From the NCBI RefSeq assembly GCF_014851395.1, contig NW_024043372.1, positions 11,398,469 to 11,462,468 on the forward strand: a DNA stretch of 64,000 nt, written 5' to 3'. Below are positions 29,701 to 42,600 of the stretch, one piece after another. Made by a program: the position numbers and the translations under genes. The notes below the pieces were generated by a model. That model did not search any database and had not been told where the DNA came from. It was given only the letters and a program-made list of their open reading frames with translations. Within the stretch, counting starts at the first letter, position 1, and each line of letters starts with the position of its first letter. This DNA is from Micropterus salmoides. Taxonomy: Eukaryota; Chordata; Actinopteri; Centrarchiformes; Centrarchidae.

Positions 29701-32700
29701 CTTTTCCCCCCTTGTTACTCAAAGTGCATTACTCAGCGCCATCACCTTCTAAATCTGACTATTATAATGATTCAAACATTGTGAGAGATGCAGACTTTTT
29801 TTTAAACAAAAAGCAATAGACATGTGTTCAAGATATGCTGTGACAGTATTGCAAAATGTACTTTCAAAATACAATACTAAATCTTTGACTACAACTGTGT
29901 AAAGTGATGGAGTTAACAAAGTAATTTTTGTTGATGTTATTGATACTCTACTATTCATATGAATTCTATTAGTCCAGCTGCATCACCAATTGGAGGAGAG
30001 AGTTGTGGTTCAGTATGATCAACTAAACCATATATCTTTAGCGTGGGCATAGTGAAAACAGCTTCATTAACATGATTTGTTTAAAAGAGAAGCTGTTCCC
30101 ATTAAAGCCACATCATGTCAAGCATCTTTGACTTCGGTTATCTTTGTTATATTATCAAAAATTGCAGTTGCAGAAAAAGTTATTACAAAATAAAAACGGA
30201 ATCTTTAAGATCCCGTCACTAATTATTAGCTTTGACATGTTTTTCTCCCATGATTGATGGTGGAAAAGGGTTTGGACACAGAGTGAAACATGAGGCTTGG
30301 ACATTCACACTGCCAGTCAACAGGCTCCATGAATGAGGCCCAGGCAACAACTATGTGGGGAATTGGGATCGAACCTCGGCAGCACAGTGAAGTCTATGGG
30401 AGTTCGGCGCTCAGAGGAGAAACACCAAAGGAAACAGCATAAAGAGGTAGTGAAGGGGGGAAGGAGAGAGGAGAAGTGTAAAGATAGGAACAAAGAGAGG
30501 AGAGGGGAGAGGTGGGGAATGGCTGTGTTTAGGAGTTTTTGAGCCATGGAATTCAGCGTGTTACTGTGCCCACAGTGAATGTATGTGCTGCAACAGTATG
30601 CAGACTGTGCATAACAATCAAAACAATGACTTTAAAATCTGCAAGGGGAGGAAAATGAAAGAATACAGCTGATTAGTACTTATAAAGCCCAATTATGCCT
30701 TGCTACCATAGTGGTTGTATTAAAAAAAAATCTGTGGTAGTTGTTGGATGGCAGCCCGGTGGTCAATGCATTTTTTCCCCACCAAACACCGAACATATAA
30801 AGGCACTTTTTTTTATTTAAGGAATAAAAAATATGTTTTTATATTCAGTCAGCCTGTTTAGGTTAATGTTCATGCCATGTCTTATCAAATTTGGACAATT
30901 TTTGCCAACCTTTTCTATAAGTTGTGTAATGCGTGTAATGTATGTATGTGTTTATCCATGCTTTTATTCCTTAAATAGTGTAACTGACAAATCCCATCAA
31001 TATATTTCCATTGTTGTATTACTTTGGTTTGTCTACTGTTATTTCAGATTGTGATCTGTTTTGTTTGGGTTGTCATATGCTTTTTTATTTTTCTTTATTT
31101 TTGTATTTGTTTTGTAAATACATGCAAAAGAAAAAGCAAACTCAAATATAAGCACAAAAGTCCTTAAATATACTACTGGTATGTTTACCAGTAAAAGACA
31201 ATTTACATATGCTGTTGCATTACCCTCTGTTACAAAGTTTTCTCATCTGATCCCTCAGAAAGTTAAAACAATCCATGAAAAAACATCCAGTTTAAGAGGA
31301 CACAGTATTATATGTCTTGGCATGCCTCTCTGCCCTGCCACGGTCATTATTTTGGGGGAAATATTTGGGGAATTTCCAGTTTATACCCAGATGACAGATT
31401 TTAAGAGTTGCAAAGTTGTCTGGTGTCAGATGTAGAGAAGCAGAGACGTGGAGAGCAGTGATTAAAAAACAGATCAGAGCTTTAATTCCCTACCTCCCTG
31501 CCTGCCCAGATTGCTGCTGTTGAGCTGTTTGATCACCATCCTGGCAGTCTTGCTCAACATGCAAGAGATAGATGCTGTTTTTTGGATGTTTCCTCTAAGA
31601 TATCCTTCTGGCAAGATGAGTTAATTAATGCAACAACATTCATTGACAACAGCTCCTCTGTTGTTCCTGCTTCCTATACTTAAAAAAAACACACAGCGCT
31701 ATTAATATTATTAATATCATAAAGCAAACTTGCCACATTTTGCTATCAGATCTCTGGGGACTGCGAACGTGGATTCTGGAACTGGGACAAACAATGAAAA
31801 GTGGCAAGAAGAAGTCAAGAACAAAGACCACACAGAAAAGCTTTTAGAGAATTTATAAACACTTCAGACTCAGTTTAGTGGTAGCCGTATCAAAACTCCA
31901 GATCACTTCAAATTGGTTGCAGAGACATTGCAGGCATATTCTAAAATCTTATATTAAAACAAATGAAAACACTGCCAATAGGATGAGTTCAGTTTCCAGT
32001 GTTGCTTACTGTATTACATTACTCTAATCTCACACTGAGTCTGAAAGCTCAATCTGAATAATACCTCCCCCACACACATTCCAGACCCCCAGCTGCTTGT
32101 GTCTGTCTATGTTTATGACTTTTAATAACATATAGTGACATAAAGGCTTTAATTAGGGGTTTTCGCTAGACTCACTGAATAAAAATAGTACTGCAAGAGC
32201 TTTGAGAGGTAAGTCACTGCGCCAGGGTGCTAGTCAGATTTTACAGCAGGTAATTTGCTGGTTGTTTCAAAGGTTTCCTGAATATTACAGCTGGGGAGAT
32301 TTATAGCACATTGAAGACAAGACCTGCAGCTCAAACCATCTGAATTCTACAAAGTATGTGCATCTGTATGTGACTATTTATGTGCATGAGAGAGGAGAAA
32401 CACACAAGGAGAAGAGACAAGAAGAGAAGAAAGACACAAGCAGACAGAAAGACTGAAGAAGGCAGGGAGTGTTGTTTTCAGCAGTGATGCCAACATGACC
32501 AGCTATGCTGGAAACACTCCCTGTGATTCTGGCTCCTATGACCAAATCAACAGTCACACACACACATAGCACATAAAGAGAGGCCAAACACAGACTGGGC
32601 ATTTGACATTTCCATCATGGCCGCCTGGGCAGGGCTGTACGCTGTGTGATCACAACCAGACAATCATCTGGCTGATACCAGGTAATCCAGCCTAAGGCCA

Positions 32701-35700
32701 CACCTATTGAGTAAAGGAAGAAAAAAAAAAAAGTCCCTTTCACCCACCATCCACATCTACACCACCCGATAGAGAGACTCTTTGTCCAGCAGTCCAGGGC
32801 ATCACAGCAACAACAGCGCACCCCTCCACCAGCCCCCTCTTCCATGTTCCCCCTGTGCCCCCTTTTCAGGATGGAATCCACCCTCCCCCAAAACTGCTTT
32901 ATTTAATGAACACACTATTAAAGAAGAGACAAGGGAGACAAAGACAGGCAAGGTGCGTCCGTCTGCATGTGTGTTTGTGTGTGTGTGGTGTTCAGGGTGT
33001 GAAAGAAAAAAAGGCTGGAGGGTAAAAAAATAAATAATGGAGGTGCTAGGTTTTGTGAGCACAGCAGGAAAAAGTGCTGAAAGCAGTGAAAATGGCCAGC
33101 GTCAGAGGGATTGTGTGTGTGTGCGGATGGTGGGTATTTCCCTGTATTCCATTGTGACCAAAGAGGCCGCTACAGTGAGCAATGTACAACTATTTGCTTT
33201 GGTGCTGCCCGTAAAAGCTATTTATATGAATCACTGCAGGAACAGATCAGAGGCTATCGTAAAGAGATGTGTTTCTTTTACAAGATAGACAACTGTTTAA
33301 AATTAGATTAAGCGAAACCTGTTAGCTTTTGCAGTAGCTTTCTCATTAACTCTTACATCCTGCAACCACAACTACAGACCATCAGCCTCTGAACTGGTCA
33401 CATCTAAGTCGAGCGTTACCTCGTGAAACGACAGTCATGGCCACATTAACCAGAGGAGAGCAGCCTCGAGTTGTGTGTCTGTTCCTGGGAGTGAGGACAA
33501 ATCACCCTGTCCCCCCTCTGCCTCCGCACTACCATGGGGAACACTAGCTAGCACTGTTTGCAACACAGGGTCTCCGCAATTCAATTAGGAACGCAGTCCT
33601 CCTCACCGTCTAATTCAATCAGGCTTGTGTGAAAGCTATTAGACAACTGGCATTCGCTTCATCCCACACACACACTGGCACACAAATGAGATATTCATTT
33701 CTCCCTCTAGGTTTCCATGTCTGGTACAATTAACAGGTCTGGGACTCTGCGTGGCTCCTCGCACTGTAAGCCAGGACAGTGCCAGTGAGTGAGGGTGACC
33801 ACTGGTGACCTACAAGGTGTAAATCAGGCTACTCTCAAACTCAAGGAGAGCACAGGGTCATTTAATTGGGTTATTTTCTAAGGAACTGATCTCCAGCGTT
33901 TATAAATAAGACACGTTCAGCTTTTAGCAGCCAGGACAGCCACCCTGCATTACCAAATCCCTAAAATTACTGGGGAAAAAAAGACTCAGTCACTTCCATG
34001 GGCTTACCCAATGAAAGAAAAAACATTACGACCACTTATTTTAATGATCAGGTTCCACTTTTAACTCTATTAACTTTAGTAGTAAATCCCATCCTTCGAG
34101 CTTCGGAAAAATGCCCCAATCAACTCGACTCAGAGACTTGGACAGAAAAAATGTGATCTGTTTAAGTGCCTTCAAGGGGCGAAAACATGTTTACTGATCC
34201 AGACATCTTCTATAAAAGCATTCATGCAAACATGTGTCATTTTGTGAATGTGTATTTGTATACAGCAAGGAACAAGGAACATGTGTGTCACGGGATGTGG
34301 GAGGACAGGGGGGTGATTAGAAAGTGATTTTTCCCTCTGTGTCCCTCAGCATTTCATTTTGCTCTAAGCTGCATCTTCTCTCCAGTTGTCACAGAGCTCA
34401 CCCCCCCCCAGCAGGCTCCTCTGAGACAGATTAGGAGCCAAAGAGAGCAGCAGATTAGCTGGAAATGTGGGACACCTGGGAAATGAGCTCTGATGGCGCA
34501 GGCTACTCGGGAGGGAGCACACACACAAACAAAACATGTACAGCGCACATTGCAGGAAACTTAGGCCCTGTTCAGACTGTCAGCCAAAATCAGTCTTTTG
34601 GCATATCCAGATTGTATCCAGATTGATTTTAGATGATTTAAGTCTGGATATCAAAAAATCACGTGAAAAGCGATTTTTGCAAATTTGATCCAAGCCACAT
34701 TTGGAGGTGGTTTGAAATGCATTTCCAATCAGATTTCTACAAATGCGTCCAAGTCTGGACGCTCACTTCTGATTTCAAAGTATCTTTTGCGTCACTTGCA
34801 ACGCGACACACAATGACAACATCAAATCCAGAGTGACATGAGTGCAGAAGTGAGCAGAATAAACGCTGCTATGGAGTGGTACGGAGGAATCGCTGAACGC
34901 TGAAATGAACCTACCGGAACAAGGCAATATATCAACGCAGTGTTGGAAAGCCACGTCACCTGAGTACGTAGTTACCGCCTACATCGTTACCACAGCAACC
35001 CATGCAGATAGGTTGGTGATGTCTGGACACAAAAACCGATCTTATCACTTAAATAACAGAATAACATAATAACATAAATAACAGTGCAGACAGCAGATCT
35101 GATTTGAGAAACAAATATGTTTGGCATGCAGTCTGAACAAAGCCTAAAAACACACAGGACAGCACATCATACACACCCAGACCGCATTTAATTTCAATCT
35201 TCTTCTGACACATATACATCAACACATAAAAAAGCATAGACCATAAAGAAGAAAGCTGTTAATAAACCCCATCTGGCCACTACCCAGAGGACAATTTCAG
35301 TTCATACTGTAGGGGCTTAACCTCATATATGTGGCACATATACAAGGCTCACCATCACAAGGTTTGGTATTTACAAGGACAAAATGAAACGTGGAACACT
35401 GTTAAGAATGTCAGTGGCAGCTAAAAATACTTAAGTACTCTGTACTGTAAGGGAAATATTAGTCATGTAACAACTGTTGTAAATTAATTTCCACTAACTG
35501 ACCTTACTTCTCATTATCTCCTTAGTATTGGCCATAAATAACACCAGCAAGCAACATGGCATAGATATAATGTGAATATATTACATATGTATATAATACA
35601 TATATAATATGCATGAACAGATTTTCAACTTCTTTAACTTTGCAAGACTTCTCACATAATTATTAATTATAAAAATATAAAACATATAATCATAAATATG

Positions 35701-38700
35701 GAACATATTCTGTAGCTCTATATAGAAATATACTAAAAGAAGAATTGTAACCCGTTTTTGTAAATATTTAGCACACATACAGATACATGTATGCAACTAA
35801 AGCTGCAACTAATAAATGTTCCATTATTAATAAATCTGAGAATCATTTTTTACTTGATCTTTTTATCTTTAGCCTTGTGTGTCAGAAAATAGAGAAACAT
35901 GCCCATTACAGTTTCCCAAACTTCAACAGGATGTCTCAGGTTGTTTTATACGACCAACACTAAAAAACCCAAAGACATTCAATATGCAATGACTTAAAAC
36001 AGATAGATCAATAGATCAATAGTTATATGACTTTATCAATCCCGGAAAATCCTGGTAAATTAAATTGTCATAGCAGCCAGATAAGTAAAATTGGAAAAAT
36101 CCACAACATAAATAAGTACATAGATGCAAATATTCAAACATTAACTATAGTGAGATATTAAGTAAAATTTTACAGTGTGCAAAGTAAATAGATCAGTACT
36201 TTGGTGTGTTATAGTACTTTAAGTACACATACACGCCGTACCCCACCCCACTTCCCGAACACTCAGGCTGTCTGGGGTGCGTCATTCCCATGTGGCAAAC
36301 GTTAGTTTCTTGATTCAAACAACGTTGGCAGAGTGGCCCTCTGTTCAAGACCACAACGCTCTCATGATGATCATCAGGTCATAAATACCAAAGGGGAAAA
36401 AAATCAGTGAAAACTATCTTGACCACAGTATTTCCATACTGTCTGATAACTACCATCTGTCAATAGAGGAGGAAACAGAGATGAAAGGAGTGTATCACTG
36501 GAGCCATGCATGCAGCACAGTAATAACGTCTGGAATTTTCACTGCTCTCCCCCCCTTTTTTTTCTTTTCCCACTTTTTTTTCAGCACCAGGGAAAAAGAG
36601 GCACAAATGTGGAATGGCGAAATTACAGTCATCTGAGCCAACACATATACGAGTAGGGTAGGAATATGAACAAGGCCAGAGGGTGGGCGGATGTGGGGAG
36701 TAAAGCAGAAAGGGTCATTTCATGCAGGCAGATCACTTGACAGCTTGCTCTCCAGAGGATGTAGGGGTCCAATCAGGTTGCTGGTGGACCCCTTCGGTAC
36801 ACTAGGCTGCAGATGGCTGGGGTGTGGCAGGAGGCAGGCCCGTTTGTCGGCATTAATCTCCATTTAAGATGGCTTGTCAACCTTCAGGATCCACATAACA
36901 TTGGAACTAGCTGCAATCTATTCCATTTGTAATGACAGATCATTACCATCATGGACTGGTCCTAAATTGGCCACCAAATTAATAATAATTAATTCACTAA
37001 TTCTGTTGCTGCTTGGGTAAGGGTCAGAATTAACAGAGGTAGGCATGGTGTTCAGTGGTTAAAAAACAGTCTAATTCAAATTAATTCAGCTCACTAATTT
37101 AGTATAATGATTAAGAATTAATTGCTTTGCAGCCCTAATTTAATATGGCTTGGTTAAACCATATCACATCACATGTTATGTTTCAAAATATTAACTCTGT
37201 TTATGCAACAACAGCCTTAGCTTCTGTTTAACCTCCTACTGCCAGTCCAGTGATGTCCTGTATCTTTTTACGAATTCCTACTGTTGCATAAATTTCTTCT
37301 CCCCCAAAAAAAGGCAGTCTGGCCTTACTTAACATGGCATGCAAGCTGAAACCAGAGACACTGATCTTCCATTGTCATGTGACACCAAACGTCAGTTATT
37401 GTGCTTGTGTTCTTCATGGTGCGATATTACACCTGTCTTTTCATGTACAGCAGCGCCTGAATGGGCGTACACAGTCTCAAATTTGAAACAGGTAGGAAAT
37501 GAGGAGACTTGCAAGCGATCAGATGTCAGAGTGTTAAGCTATCATTGTTGAGGCAAACATAAGAATGTTGGCAGTCTCCACCCACCCTCACCTTCATGGG
37601 AACAGATCACCTGCTGCAGAGCATTCCTGAAAACATCCACCCATCTATGAGAAGATTGTACAGTGCTTGCATAAGTTCTTCCCTAAAAACAAAAAAAAAC
37701 AATCCTATTTCCCCCCTACGGACAGTTACTCACATACATTCCACACCACTCATAATCCACAGCACAGCTTTCTAAGCTTATGATTCATACATTTATTTTT
37801 AAGATGTTTGCACAGATGACTGTGTTTACAGCACAGGCTCTTTTAGACACACAGATCGATGTGTCTGAACACTTTATGAGTTTTGACTGGGGCTGTCAGA
37901 GTCTCTGTCTCCCAAAACCCCAAATGCACCCTTTTCTCAAGGACAGCTAGTTGCTAGGGCAACATGAGCCATTGCCATGTAAGGCAGCTTCCCCACTCCG
38001 TTCCGCAGGCTGCACCCGGACCTTAGAGCCCCGATCACAGCCTCAGACTGCTGATGACAGTGGGACAGGGTGGATGAAGCAGGGTGAGTGGAGGTGGAGG
38101 ATAAGGGGTGGAAAAGGTAGAGGAAGGAGAGGAGTGGGACGAATGGAGGATAATAACCTCAGTGACCTGCTGGAGATAGTGGATTGGTCTACAACTCATA
38201 TAATTGTCTTGGCAGAGATAAGAAGCAATACAGGTTGAATTACGCTGCCCAGTCCGTGAAATAAACAACCCGTTAAAGTTGCCTCAATGTTTTGGAGCTT
38301 GCCGGAATTCATAAAATATCATCAGCTTCATGCTGATTTCAATCTTCCCTATCTTGTCCAACAGCCAGCATTTTTTGCCCGACACAGCAGCCCCAGTAGC
38401 TGGCATCCTGGCCACAGGTGAGCCGCAAGCAGGGAGAGGGGCGGTGGTAGTGGTGGTGGTAGTGTACAGGGAGGGGACGTCCTTTGTGCCTGGAGGCAGA
38501 TGTAGAAAAAAGCTGACAGAGGCAATCACTACTCTGTATGTGTGTATTTCTGTGTGTCTGTGTTTGTAAAGGACAGCACAGGGAGCAAAAGAAAGCAAGA
38601 CAGAGTGAGAGAAAAATAGAGTAGACAGAGGAGTGAAGGGGGGACTGTACCAGAATCCAAACAAAGGCAGCAAGCAGCCGCTCCGAGCTCGGTGACAGAG

Positions 38701-38804
38701 GCTCCCTAAGGTGGGGTCTAGCTGATGGACAGGTGGCATAAAGGGGCTGCGTGTTGTCCAGTCAGTAGGGACAAGGGGGGTCTCACAGGAAAGGGGAGGT
38801 TGGT

Positions 38805-38838
<34 letters not shown>

Positions 38839-39591
38839 GAGGAGCAGCTGGTGCTGAATCCTGTCACTGTCCCTGTGTAACCCACCACACATACAAACAG
38901 ACAGAGAACACACACTTACACACACACACCTCAAACAAAGCGCAAAAAATAAACAGTACCCTGAGCTGGACTGTGAGTATCATGTTCATTGGCTGGATTT
39001 ATATCTCCAGCCATCTCTCCCTGGAGTGTATTTATTAAAGATTACATCAATTCTTCTGACCACAAGCATTTAATGAGGCAGCAGGGAGTCTGAGTGAATC
39101 CTATTATACAGCTAATCTACAACAGAAAAAAAAAACAACAGCTGTAATGCGGCTATTTTGCACACATCCAAGAAACACACATATGCTTGGGAGCATGCAC
39201 ACATACACACACACACAAACACTTAATTTAAGAATCACATTACTTCTCTCAATAACATATTTTGTTGTGCCATTAAGTAAGAGAACATATTTTACTATCT
39301 TCTCCAGACAGCATACCTGAATTTTTCTATTTTTATGAAAAATATTTAGTTTTAGTTTCATTAATTGTTCTAGAACTTTTTTGAGGACTTGCAAGGCTTA
39401 GACTAAAACTATGTGAATGTGTGCAACTCAGTCAGGCAGTGGTCACGTGACCTGAATCAGGTTTGCTTGTCACATGGATAATAAGCTTGTTCACGCCATG
39501 ACATATCACAGAAGACTTGAACCACCAAAATAGGATTTCACCCGGCATCACGAATCAAAGATGCAACCCAAAGGATTGAAATCACACAAAT

Positions 39592-39637
<46 letters not shown>

Positions 39638-42600
39638 CCTTGTCCTCCCACCATTACACCTGCGCCTGAAAAGGCTGGTATTGTTGGGAGGAGATTCATT
39701 TGAAGGCTTTAATGGCTGCTATTTAGAGGTGGAATACATTAAATATACCAATCACGGCTGCAGAGTGAGGTGGTGGCTCCAGCAAATGTATACTGAGTGA
39801 ATAGATTGACTAATTAGCCTTTAAATATGTCAATGATTCATCTAAAACAAGGGATCCCTGAGCTATTCATCTGCCTGCTCTGCTTCTTCTCCTCCTCTAT
39901 GACTACATCCTTAACCCTGATAAAGGAGGGGCTTGGCTGGCTGCTCTCCCTTCCATTTGTCCCAATCAATGGAGGCTGTTCAGCCCAGACCCAGGGGGTC
40001 AGTGAAATTAAGTACCCAGCTCACACAGGGAGGGATTGGGCCAATGCTGGGGCATGGGGGGAGATAGGCAAGTCCTCTGTTACCTTGGCAACTCCATTGC
40101 TGCTGAATTTTCCCCAATATATTCCTTTAGTCCAAATGCTTTCCCCTTGTTAGGATGGTTTGCGCCAAAATGGCTGCTCTCTAAGAATCTTGCTTTTTGT
40201 GCATGTACAGTTTCTCACCAAACAAATTCTAAATATTGATTTAGACCACACAGCACTGGCATGAGTAATACATTATTCTCTACTGGTGAAGACACTTCAT
40301 CGGCATTAAAATGTTTCAAATACTGTATTCACAAATACATACAAATAAATACAAATACATTTTTTACTAGTTTCTACCTTGTGTCGTATTTCACAAAAAA
40401 CTAGAGAGGTAGGAGGGTATTTTTTTCTTTTCATTTTAACATGTAGTGTTAATACATTTTAAAATATGCACAAAATAAGTAATATTTACAAAAGATTAAT
40501 TGTTGAGGTGATTAAAAGAAGAAGATAATGATGTTTCCAATGCCTTGCAAAATGTCAGTGTGTGGGGGAGCTACAGGTGAAACTCCCTTGCAATGATTAA
40601 ACCTTTTGATGATGTAATATGTGCTGTAAATTTTGGATATGTTACATGTTTATTTAGAATTTATTTAAGTATCTTCTTCCGGTTGTTTGTTTGTACTGAC
40701 TTATAAACTTTTGTTTCTGCTCTCTGATTGGGAATGTTCCCTCACGCTCTAGCGGGTGTTGGCAATCTGGACCTGAACAACAGGGATTTTCTGTATATTT
40801 TGGATTTTCTTTTTTCCTGCCAGGCCTAGAAAAAGAATAACCTCGACCTTAATGTGATGTGTTGTAAAGTTATTCCACAGTTAAGAATAACTTTATATAG
40901 CAACTTGACTTGACAGTTTTATTGTTTGTTTTGTCACATCACTGCTAATAGCTTAGTGGTTTTAACCACTGTAGATTTAAAGCTCTTGTCACTCACTCAT
41001 TCACTGTTATGTTCAGAAACTGAATTTTGTCTAAGTTGCTAGCTCACATCCTGGTAGATGCGATTTTTAATCCTTTCTTAACTCACAGTGCAGAGTTTCT
41101 GGTGAGGCCTATATGTCAATCATTCTCAGTTAGACAGGATAAGTCGTATGACTAAAATTCACGAGTCATATATGTCACACACATATGCACATAACCTTAA
41201 TGCAACCAATCTAGCCTGAAGGCATAGCTTTACCCTTGGCACGGCATGGCACAGCCTGGCACAGCCTGGCACAGCCTGGCACAGCCTGGCACGGCCTGGT
41301 GCATTCCTGTTCTACATATCTGACATATCCATAAAGGCCGGCAAATCATCTTTGACGTTAATGCTGAAAAGGTCATTGTAAAAATATAATGGTTGAGTAG
41401 ATGCCACTACCTTCTGGGGATAGCTACAGTATTTACTCATAAACTGACAGTCATGTGGTTCATCAAAACTATATCTGTCTGTGGCCTCTGTAGACCAGCA
41501 ATTTACAACAGCTAGGAACTATTCAATGCACATATGCATTCACTTGTACTGTAAACACACAAATCAGGGTCAAAATCTGGTTTTGTGGCTTGGACTGAGT
41601 GAGAGCTTGCAAAAGGGACACTGGCAGATTAGTCTTTGGGTTCCTGGAGGCAGCAGGATAATCCCAAGTAGGCTAGTGGGGGTCATGTCAGTTGCAGTCA
41701 TACTAAAATTCCCATCCGTCACAAACCTGAATGAAATGCCATGCGCAAAAAATCTTAACACATGTTTAAACCTTACTGTACTACCAGAAAGGTGTGGCTT
41801 TCATGAAAAAGATGCAAAGGATTTAGGTACATTTGTGTAACATGGGTGTTTTGGTTCATGTTTCCTAAGCCCTGATCATCTCTTGCTCCAAACTGATTAA
41901 AACAAATGGGGAAAATTATGTGGGCCAAACTATTCCTCGCAGAGACAATGAGAAAAGAGGAGGGGCACAGACATGGGTAGTCTTGCTTTGATGCATGGAA
42001 GTTTGATGAGGAAATGGGAAGGGCATCCATCCAAGACCTTCAATTTGTGGACCAACTCCCTTAACCAGTGACATAAGCAATTGATTAAGGAATAAAGAAA
42101 AGTCCTACTTGTAGTAATTTGTGGAGATTTTGGGCTCTATTCTTATAAACAGCCTTTCATAAGTGTACAGGCTTTAAATGTCCAATCTAACTAGCATGAA
42201 AAGAATCTGCCCCACCCCTACTTCATATTTACTGTTAATATGTTGTCAGCATGCTGGATTAAAATCAACATCTCCATTTCGCTGTGTCAACAGACCAGCT
42301 ATTTGATTAGATGCAATAAATAAACCACACGATGAGACGTTTTTTTAGGATCTATGCTATGGCTCCTATGTTTTCTGGATGGAAGACTGAGAATATATTC
42401 TGCAGAGCACCACTAGGGGCCTCCTAGGAGGTCAAATAACTTCTTATCAGCACAGTAACAGGTTCTGGCTTGACAAGCTCAATTAGCCAGCGCTTAGTGC
42501 TGTGTATGAGGAGACCACGCTCTCAGCCCAATGCCCATTTCAGCAGAACCAGGGAGATAACAATAACAAGCCGAACCCACAAAGGCCCAATTGTGGCAGT

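Noticed and set aside
30330..30400. A gggatcgaacct word resembling a reversed tRNA B box
   Set aside because: No matching A box at the right distance and no cloverleaf could be drawn on the minus strand.
38284..38934. 216-residue minus-strand open frame with a proline run
   Set aside because: The proline run is only the translation of the poly-G/poly-C tract; the rest has no domain features or splice context in ephb2.
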